Assembly (NCBI GenBank): GCA_022424805.1
Contig: JAKMGR010000617.1
Coordinates: 1-16,864 of the forward strand
Source: Verrucomicrobiales bacterium
GTDB taxonomy: Bacteria > Verrucomicrobiota > Verrucomicrobiia > Verrucomicrobiales > DEV007
DNA: 16,864 nucleotides
Reading direction: 5' to 3'
The stretch's first letter is position 1. Each line of letters opens with the position of its first letter. Shown one piece after another: positions 7,645 through 13,727 of the stretch. The notes below the pieces were generated by a model that was not told the DNA's origin, did no database searches, and was given only the letters and a program-made list of their open reading frames with translations. The position numbers were made by a program, and so were the translations under genes.

Positions 7645-8949
7645 CTAGGCCGTTTCGGGCTCAGCATCAGCCAGTGGTTCATCCTCGACTGGTTCATCTT
7701 CATCTCCGGAATCTCCCCGCCTCTTGCCCATCAACGCTGAGATCCACCGGAAGTCAAAACTGTTATCCAGCATTACTTTGACCATCATGGTTAGCGGGAC
7801 TGCGAGCAGCATTCCTACCGGGCCCCAGATGTATCCCCACACCAGAACAGATAAGACAACAATCGTCGTCGATAATCCAAAACGCTCACCCAGCAGCATG
7901 GGCTCGATGAAATTTCCGATCGTCACATTGATCGCGAGGTAACAGGCCATCACTCCTGCCGCAGGCCAGAACCCGTGAAGAATCAGAGCCAGAATCACCG
8001 GCGGCACACCTGCCATGATCGACCCAATCGCAGGAACGTAGTTGAACAGGAACGCAACCAATCCCCAAAGCAGCGGGAAATCGACGCGGAAAACAACACA
8101 GGTCAACATGGCGAGAAGTCCCGTCGCAGCGCTCGCGGCTGTCTTGATTCCGAGATACTTCTGAATGTCCTGAGAAATACTCTGGAAGCGACGCAAGTCA
8201 GGGCCACTCACATGCAGAACATCACGAACTTTGGTCGCGTAGCTGTTGGATTCGGCGAGCACGAAGATCATCACGATGAGAGCAAAGAAGGATTTCGTAG
8301 CCAGCGAGGTAAAACGATTCACCACATCGAACTGCCCGACGATTTCAAGAAGCCGATTCTCATCAAAATATAATTCGAAAAGCTTGCTGAATGTGATTTC
8401 CTCGATTCCGAAGAGAGCCATCCCCTCTTTTGCATCGACACCTTCTCCTTCAACCTCATTAGGTTTTTCTGGCTCCAAGTTCGAATCAACGGGAGTCTGA
8501 TTCTCTAACTTCTCTGACTCAGGTTCCGACTTCTGCTCTTTCCTGTCCTCCAGATCTGTAGACTCCGCCCAAAAATTTTCGAGGCGAGCGATCTTTTCAT
8601 CCATCGTCCGGGAAAAATCGGCTGCCTGGATCTGCAGCCGCTTTGTGTACTCCTTGCTCTTATCCTGAAAATCTCCCATCACACTTGATCCGAGCAGTAC
8701 GATTACTCCGAGGATAAGCAGATCGATGACAACGGTGGAGAGAACAGCCAGAGGCCGCGGAAAACCGTGTCTGTCGAGCCAGTTCAATATCGGCATGGAC
8801 AAGAGGGCGAGGAAAAGCCCCAGAAAGATCGGGATAAAAAGTTCCGCCGCCAATTTCAAGCCCGTAAGGACTACAACAAGACAAGCCGCCGTCATGAGCA
8901 ACCGAAGTCCACTACCTGCTTGTTTTCGCCTTGTTACCGGTTTTGCCAT
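7645..8949 (-). CDS. AI-2E family (UPF0118) membrane transporter with acidic insert
   Basis: AI-2E family proteins are inner-membrane proteins with about eight transmembrane helices. Characterised members export autoinducer-2 or act in Na+/H+ exchange, but the substrate cannot be read from sequence. Hydrophobic segments lie near residues 15-33, 36-53, 68-91, 218-233, 270-287, 290-305, 311-340 and 361-395. Family motifs NYVPAIGS (303-310) and NFIEPMLLG (346-354) are present. Between helices 3 and 4, residues about 128-175 form a Glu/Lys/Pro-rich low-complexity stretch, and the C-terminus (411-434) is also acidic. At 434 residues it is longer than the usual 350-370. The ATG at 8949 was chosen over an in-frame TTG at 8979 because GGAAG lies ten bases before it. 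A TAGAAT minus-10-like hexamer sits at 8997..8992. Confidence 0.9.
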   Translation of the reverse strand: MAKPVTRRKQAGSGLRLLMTAACLVVVLTGLKLAAELFIPIFLGLFLALLSMPILNWLDRHGFPRPLAVLSTVVIDLLILGVIVLLGSSVMGDFQDKSKEYTKRLQIQAADFSRTMDEKIARLENFWAESTDLEDRKEQKSEPESEKLENQTPVDSNLEPEKPNEVEGEGVDAKEGMALFGIEEITFSKLFELYFDENRLLEIVGQFDVVNRFTSLATKSFFALIVMIFVLAESNSYATKVRDVLHVSGPDLRRFQSISQDIQKYLGIKTAASAATGLLAMLTCVVFRVDFPLLWGLVAFLFNYVPAIGSIMAGVPPVILALILHGFWPAAGVMACYLAINVTIGNFIEPMLLGERFGLSTTIVVLSVLVWGYIWGPVGMLLAVPLTMMVKVMLDNSFDFRWISALMGKRRGDSGDEDEPVEDEPLADAEPETA

Positions 8950-9049
8950 ATGTCGGCAAGCTTCCGGCAACGGAATCAAGTAAACAAGGAAATTCTATCC
9001 ACTCCAGCCTCGCCGCTGACCTCTTTACCCTATTAATTAGGTCTTCCGT
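8950..9049. promoter_or_regulatory. Divergent promoter region between the AI-2E gene and the PQQ-like gene
   Basis: This 100-bp gap must drive both divergent genes. On the minus strand, TAGAAT (8997..8992) is a good minus-10 match with no clear minus-35. On the plus strand, TATTAA at 9031-9036 is the best minus-10 candidate and ends 13 bases before the ATG at 9050, which would leave a very short leader. Neither start has a textbook Shine-Dalgarno, although GGAAG lies ten bases before the AI-2E ATG. These are eye-matched hexamers only. Confidence 0.3.
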
Positions 9050-10654
9050 ATGAAAACCTTCCTCCGATACTTTACCCTGCTCGCCATCGTCCTCCTTTGT
9101 GCCGGAGCCGTTCTCTCAATCACATCGACTGGAATGACGATGATGAACTGGATGTATCCGCTGGTCGCTCTCGCAGCCCTGTTTCTGCTCGGACTCTGGT
9201 TCTTGGGATTTGGTCCTGGGATTTTCAAAACGCGAGTGAAGCCATTCTTCATCGCGCTCGGGTGCTTCCTCCTCCTTGGAATACTGGGTGTCCTGTTGCT
9301 TCGCTACGAGGGATCCACTTCCGGATCCTCGTTTCCAAAATTTCGTTTTGTCTGGGAAAAACCTGATACCGCGGAACCTATCGCTGAACCGCTTGTGCAG
9401 TCAGACCTCAGCACTGATGAACGACGCATCCTCGGCGCCGCTGCAGATTTAAAAACGATTTTCGGACCTGATCGGAATGGCATCTGGGAAGCACCTTCCT
9501 TCGCGACGGACTGGAGCACGACTCAACCGAAGCTGCTCTGGAGGCGAGCGGTCGGTAAAGGCTGGTCGAGTTTTGTCGTCGCGGGAAATAGGGCGATCAC
9601 CCAGGAACAAGCTGGCGACGCAGAACGGGTCCTCTGTCTCAACATCGCGACCGGGAAAGAAATCTGGCACTACGATGATCTGGAAACGCGGCTGCTTTTG
9701 ATCAAAGAGGAGAATGCCGGAGCACGAATGGGAGGCGACGGACCCAGGGCCACACCAAGAATTCACGAGGACAAAGTTTACGCAGTCGGCGCAACCGGCA
9801 TCGCAAACTGCCTCTCACTGGAAACAGGAAAAAAAATCTGGTCACGTCATATGATCGATGAATTCGGAGGCGAGACGCAACGCTGGGGAATTGCAAATGC
9901 CCCTCTTGTTTTACCCGAACTGAAAGCAGTACTCTTCGCCGGAACGGATTTCGTATCGGGCAAGTCCGGCGTTACCTATGCAGCGCTCAATCTCGAAAGC
10001 GGAGAAACAAAATGGACCTACCAGGGAGAAGGTGCCAGCTACGCATCGCCTCGCATTCTAACCATTCACGGGGTTCGCCAGATCGTCAGTGTGAATCGCC
10101 AGAGTGTGTCCGGTATAGCTCCCGCTTCTGGAAAAGAAATCTGGCGACACGAGTGGAAGGGGCAGTTTCCCAAAGTCGGCCAGCCTCATCTCGTTGGCGA
10201 AAATCGAATTCTGGTGACAGCAAGCTACGGCGTTGGAACTCGACTCATCGAAATCTCCAAGGACGGAGAAGGCTGGTCCACCGACGAAGTCTGGAACTCG
10301 AACCGGATGAAAACGAAATTCAGCTCCGCAGCGATCCACAAGGGCTGGGCCTGGGGACTCGATGAAGGTCGTCTTGCCGCGATCAGCCTCGAGGACGGAA
10401 CCAAGACCTACAAGAAAGAGAAATTCGGCTTCGGCCAAAATCTGCTCTTTTGCGATCACATACTGATTCAATCCGAAAAGGGCCCCGTCGTCATCGGAAA
10501 AATTGGTCCCGAAGGCTTCACCGAAACCGGCCGCATCGAAGACGCTCTCAGCAGTATGACGTGGAACGTTCCCGCCGTCGCGGGACGCATCCTGCTCGTT
10601 CGTAATGATCGCGAGGCAGCGTGTTATCTGCTACCAAAGAAGAGGCAGGAGTAA
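9050..10654 (+). CDS. Membrane-anchored PQQ-like beta-propeller repeat protein
   Basis: Three hydrophobic segments at about 5-25, 34-54 and 65-85 anchor the N-terminus. The remainder, from about 135, is a PQQ_2/BamB-like WD-type beta-propeller. It opens with IFGPDRNGIWEAP, resembling the GPNRDG motif at the start of many PVC-group PQQ-repeat proteins. Blade signatures are LNIATGKEIWHY (197-208), LSLETGKKIWSR, LNLESGETKWTY and APASGKEIWRHEW, each ending in the Trp of a propeller strand. Such domains act as binding scaffolds; actual PQQ binding and enzymatic activity cannot be claimed, since many members lack cofactor. The pirin gene follows after 30 bp on the same strand, so co-transcription is likely. 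The ATG at 9050 is followed directly by the first membrane segment. The role is unknown. Confidence 0.88.
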   Translation: MKTFLRYFTLLAIVLLCAGAVLSITSTGMTMMNWMYPLVALAALFLLGLWFLGFGPGIFKTRVKPFFIALGCFLLLGILGVLLLRYEGSTSGSSFPKFRFVWEKPDTAEPIAEPLVQSDLSTDERRILGAAADLKTIFGPDRNGIWEAPSFATDWSTTQPKLLWRRAVGKGWSSFVVAGNRAITQEQAGDAERVLCLNIATGKEIWHYDDLETRLLLIKEENAGARMGGDGPRATPRIHEDKVYAVGATGIANCLSLETGKKIWSRHMIDEFGGETQRWGIANAPLVLPELKAVLFAGTDFVSGKSGVTYAALNLESGETKWTYQGEGASYASPRILTIHGVRQIVSVNRQSVSGIAPASGKEIWRHEWKGQFPKVGQPHLVGENRILVTASYGVGTRLIEISKDGEGWSTDEVWNSNRMKTKFSSAAIHKGWAWGLDEGRLAAISLEDGTKTYKKEKFGFGQNLLFCDHILIQSEKGPVVIGKIGPEGFTETGRIEDALSSMTWNVPAVAGRILLVRNDREAACYLLPKKRQE

Positions 10655-10684
10655 GGTAACGAGCTTCGCAGCGTCGGGTCGTGT

Positions 10685-11404
10685 ATGAAACTTGAAACCA
10701 GAATCACGAAGCGGCCGGCAGATGAACGAGGTCACGCTGATCACGGTTGGCTGCAGGCGCGCTTTACGTTTTCCTTTGCCGATTACTTTGATCCGGCCCA
10801 CATAGGTTTTCGAACTCTGCGGGTGATGAACAACGACACGATCCACCCCGGGGGTGGATTTGGAACTCATCCCCACGCCGAGATGGAGATCTTCACCTAC
10901 ATCATCGAGGGCAAGCTCGAGCACAAAGACAGCATGGGAAACGGGGCCATCATCGAGCCGGGCAACCTGCAATACATGAGTGCAGGAGGCGGCATAACCC
11001 ACAGCGAATTCAATCCTTCCGATTCAGAAAAAACACATCTCTACCAAGTCTGGCTACGGCCCAATATCGCCGGAGGCGAACCGCGCTATGCGGAAAAGCA
11101 GCTCGCGGAAATTGCGGAAGACAACGCCCTGACATTGCTGTATTCCGGTGACGGACGCGACGGTTCTACCAAGATTCGCCAGCATGCAGAGATCCACTTC
11201 GGCAGAGCTGATTCGGAGTCGACGCTGCAAGTTTCAGGCTCAGACCAGCTCCCTCATGCCTGGATTCAGGTCATCAAAGGAGAACTTTCCGTTATGGGAG
11301 AAACTCTGGAAACCGCTGACGGACTCGCGGTTGAATATGCCCCACAAGGATTTTCCATAGAGGCAAGCGAAGACTCCGAACTTCTCCTCTTCCGGCTGAA
11401 CTGA
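10685..11404 (+). CDS. Pirin family protein (bicupin, YhhW-like)
   Basis: Pirins are two-cupin metalloproteins; the E. coli homologue YhhW has quercetin 2,3-dioxygenase activity in vitro, while physiological roles are mostly unknown. The product is 239 residues, close to the approximately 231 of YhhW. The N-terminus ITKRPADERGHADHGWLQAR and FTFSFADYFDP are typical of the family. Metal ligands are intact in the first cupin: His62 and His64 in GFGTHPHAEMEIFTYI, then His106 and Glu108 in GGGITHSEFN. The second cupin (about 165-239) lacks such ligands, as is usual. It sits 30 bp behind the PQQ-like gene and 46 bp before a broken FMN reductase gene. Pirin and NAD(P)H-dependent FMN reductase genes are often neighbours in marine bacteria, so this pair was probably once functional together. 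Confidence 0.95.
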   Translation: MKLETRITKRPADERGHADHGWLQARFTFSFADYFDPAHIGFRTLRVMNNDTIHPGGGFGTHPHAEMEIFTYIIEGKLEHKDSMGNGAIIEPGNLQYMSAGGGITHSEFNPSDSEKTHLYQVWLRPNIAGGEPRYAEKQLAEIAEDNALTLLYSGDGRDGSTKIRQHAEIHFGRADSESTLQVSGSDQLPHAWIQVIKGELSVMGETLETADGLAVEYAPQGFSIEASEDSELLLFRLN

Positions 11405-11450
11405 TCCTGACCATTTTCAATTATCCGACATCCTACTCACCCGACCCAAC

Positions 11451-11946
11451 ATGAAGACTCTCGACTTCGGAGCCTCGACCAGCTCCACATCCATCAATCG
11501 CCAACTGGCCAATTACGCAGCTTCCAAAATATCGGGAGCCGAAATCACCGAACTCGACCTGCGACAATTCGAGCTTTCGATCTGCAGCTCAGATGAAGAA
11601 GAATCGAACGGCATTCCCGCCGCTGCGCACGATTTTAAATCACTGATCGAATCTCACGATCGAATTGTTATTTCGATGGCCTAGCACAACGGCTCCTGCT
11701 CGACTGCCTTTACAAGCCTCTACGACTGGACACCACGTATCGATTCAAAAGTCTAGGCTAGAAAGCCCGTGCTGCTACTCGCTACATCCCTCCAGTGGAC
11801 GTGGTGGAGCCACTGCCCTTGCTGCCCCAGAAGCGACTTTCAGCTTCCCTTCCTTCTACAACAATTTCGATTCAGATGATGAAATCACCGCTCAGGAATT
11901 AGCAGCGGCTCTAGAGAACGCCGTCGCCGCTTTCGACGGCTTAACA
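11451..11946 (+). pseudogene. Decayed NAD(P)H-dependent FMN reductase (flavodoxin-like)
   Basis: The first 77 codons (11451-11684) read as a normal NADPH-dependent FMN reductase N-terminus: FGASTSSTSINRQLANYAAS, which holds the phosphate-binding loop, then a GIPAAAHDFKSLIESHDRIV stretch. The frame then meets TAG at 11682-11684, where family members have Glu in the (S/F)AEHNGSYT motif; the following codons still read HNGS. A second TAG at 11754-11756 replaces what is probably Trp or Phe after RIDSKV. Around 11790-11799 a +1 shift moves the sequence RGGATALAAPEATF to another frame. Between EATF and SFPSFYNNF about ten residues normally present seem deleted. Homology fades after VAAFDGL, near 11940. 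The shifted frame runs on to a TGA at 12016-12018, inside the convergent sulfatase gene. Several independent lesions make real decay more likely than sequencing error. The end coordinate is approximate. Confidence 0.88.
11920..11940. repeat. Perfect 7-bp inverted repeat between convergent genes
   Basis: GCCGTCG (11920-11926) and CGACGGC (11934-11940) pair perfectly around a seven-base loop. They lie at the very end of the FMN reductase remnant and about 45 bases beyond the sulfatase stop. Neither strand has a T-run after the stem, so a classical intrinsic terminator is not shown. It may merely reflect the Ala-rich C-terminal coding sequence, or it may act as a weak bidirectional stop. I saw no better terminator between the convergent genes. 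Confidence 0.3.
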
Positions 11947-11984
11947 AGTCCTCAGCCCCGGTCCTTCAAGATTCGAAGAGCAAT

Positions 11985-13598
11985 TCACTTCGCCCAGACA
12001 AATCCGGGCACAGGGTGAAAGACTTTCAACTCCCGACCGTTAGGCAATTTTGGCCCGGGTGTGGAACGCCCGTTGTTCAGCACTTCGCGAAACTCTCGGA
12101 TCATCTCCGCCACCAGCTCCTCGTTTTCTTTCGCGACGTTGGTAGTTTCTCCCGGATCAGCTTCGAGATCGAACAGCTGCAGGAAGGGCGCCTTTTCCAA
12201 CTCCGCATAATTCTTCGGCTTCTGCCCACGCGTTTGAATTGCAGCAAGCCACGCGTCATCAGCAATCGGCTCTGTAGCAAAAGGCCCGGCGCTCCCACTT
12301 CCCGGACAGAGCAACAGCTTCCACTTTCCTTTACGATAGACGTTGCCGCGCGTTCCCCGAATCACCATTGATTCGCGAAGAGGATCGGCCTCTGGGTTCT
12401 GCAGTTGCGCAAGGAAACTGATCGAATCAGGAGCCTCGGAGTCAGAAAGCTCAACTCCGGCAATCTCTCCCCAAGTCGCGAAGAGGTCGTTCAAACCAAT
12501 CAGCGAACCACTCTCGGTCCCAGCCGGGATCGTCCCCGGCCATTTCGCGGCGAAAGGAACCCGGTTTCCACCTTCAAACGCAGAAAATTTGTAGCCGCGC
12601 CACGGCCCATTGGATCGGTGCCCGTCCTTTTCCATTTCCTTCATCTGAAAGGCGGTTGCCTCCAATTTGCTACCGGAGTAGTGCCCGGGACCATGATCAG
12701 ACGAAGCCATCACCAGCGTGCTGTCCGTCAATCCGGCTCGCCCTAACGAATCCACAATCTTACCAATGCAGGCATCCGTATTCATTACAAAGTCTCCGTA
12801 GGCTCCGATCCTGCTCTTCCCTTGGAATTCCGGTTCCGGCGAAGTCGGGGTATGAGGTGCAGTCAGCGCTACGAAAAGGAAAAACGGTTTTTCCGCTTTG
12901 GCCTGGCTCGCAATGTAGCGATCCGCCTCATTACAGAAAGTGGGCAACACCTCATGATCCACGAAATCTTCCGCAGCCGGACCAACTCGATTAAAAGCAC
13001 TCCACCCCTTCTGCGCCTTCACACGCCCCTGCCATTCCTTGTTCCTGACAAAAGCATACGGAAACATGTCGAGCGAGCCTGGAAGAAAAAACGTATCTTC
13101 AAACCCGTAGTCGGAAACCCCAATCTGAATCGGCTTGGTAAAGTCGGTATTCTCCGGCCCCTGCACTTTGCCATCCTTCGTCGTCATGCGCGTCCCGAGA
13201 TGCCACTTGCCGACGTAGCCTGTCGAATACCCTGCCCGCAGAAACATATCTCCGACCGTGAATTGAGTCTCGGGGAACTGCAGACCGATAAAGCCCCACG
13301 GACCTCCCTTCTCTTTCTCACCGAATCGAAGCGCATAGCGCCCGGTCACGATGGAAGTCCGGCTCGGCACGCAGACCGAATCCGTCACGTGCACATCCGT
13401 GAATTTCATCCCATCCCGGCAAAGCTGATCGAAGTGCGGCGTATCGATATTGCAGAAGTCCCCTCCGAAAGCCTCGATGTCCCCATACCCAAGATCATCA
13501 GCGAGAATGAACACGATATTGGGTCGATCATCTGCTGCAGCGACTAAGCTCAAAAGGCAGCTGGAGACGAGAATAAGGAAAGCAGATCGAATCTTCAT
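11985..13598 (-). CDS. Secreted formylglycine-dependent sulfatase (family S1)
   Basis: Type I sulfatases hydrolyse sulfate esters with a formylglycine made from an active-site Cys. The ATG at 13598 gives 537 residues and starts a clear signal peptide, MKIRSAFLILVSSCLLSLVA, cleaved before ADDRPN. An in-frame upstream extension to 13970 was rejected because it has no protein-like features and overlaps the opposite gene. Metal ligands Asp34-Asp35 are in FILADDLGYGD. The sulfatase signature CVPSRTSIVTGR has Cys76 for formylglycine. KWHLG (Lys131, His133), APHTP (His249), SSDHGPG (Asp301, His302) and GYKFSAFEGGNRVPF (Lys337) complete the active site. The C-terminal subdomain with YRKGKWKLL and LFDLEADPGET is typical. 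The subfamily (arylsulfatase A or GALNS-like) and substrate are not determinable by eye. It is divergent from a PSCyt/DUF1549 gene, so both are probably controlled together; the maturase must be encoded elsewhere. Confidence 0.95.
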   Translation of the reverse strand: MKIRSAFLILVSSCLLSLVAAADDRPNIVFILADDLGYGDIEAFGGDFCNIDTPHFDQLCRDGMKFTDVHVTDSVCVPSRTSIVTGRYALRFGEKEKGGPWGFIGLQFPETQFTVGDMFLRAGYSTGYVGKWHLGTRMTTKDGKVQGPENTDFTKPIQIGVSDYGFEDTFFLPGSLDMFPYAFVRNKEWQGRVKAQKGWSAFNRVGPAAEDFVDHEVLPTFCNEADRYIASQAKAEKPFFLFVALTAPHTPTSPEPEFQGKSRIGAYGDFVMNTDACIGKIVDSLGRAGLTDSTLVMASSDHGPGHYSGSKLEATAFQMKEMEKDGHRSNGPWRGYKFSAFEGGNRVPFAAKWPGTIPAGTESGSLIGLNDLFATWGEIAGVELSDSEAPDSISFLAQLQNPEADPLRESMVIRGTRGNVYRKGKWKLLLCPGSGSAGPFATEPIADDAWLAAIQTRGQKPKNYAELEKAPFLQLFDLEADPGETTNVAKENEELVAEMIREFREVLNNGRSTPGPKLPNGRELKVFHPVPGFVWAK

Positions 13599-13727
13599 GC
13601 TCTTGGCTACGCGAAAATCTGATAGAGGTAAACCCTCATTTCTCCGGGGCATTCCGAGTTTCCACGGGACACGGAATCCCGTGATGTTCTGCACGGAGAA
13701 GATCAGATACACTCTCCTACTTTCTTT
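13599..13727. promoter_or_regulatory. Divergent control region of sulfatase and PSCyt genes with inverted repeats
   Basis: The 129-bp gap separates two divergent starts. CACGGGA (13663-13669) and TCCCGTG (13677-13683) form a perfect 7-bp stem with a seven-base loop. GGG-C-ATTCCG (13647-13656) and CGGAATCCC (13672-13680) form an alternative nine-pair stem with one bulged C. The two share bases 13677-13680 and so exclude each other. ATCAGAT occurs once on each strand: plus 13702-13708, ending 19 bases before the ATG at 13728, and minus 13623..13617, ending 18 bases before the ATG at 13598. TACACT at 13708-13713 is a possible plus-strand minus-10. No Shine-Dalgarno precedes the plus-strand ATG. 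Operator or regulator function is inferred only from symmetry and position. Confidence 0.4.

Noticed and set aside
7373..7648. 91-codon plus-strand frame upstream of purC
   Set aside because: It begins at GTG, has no ribosome site and low-complexity Ser/Arg-rich content, and covers a probable promoter region.
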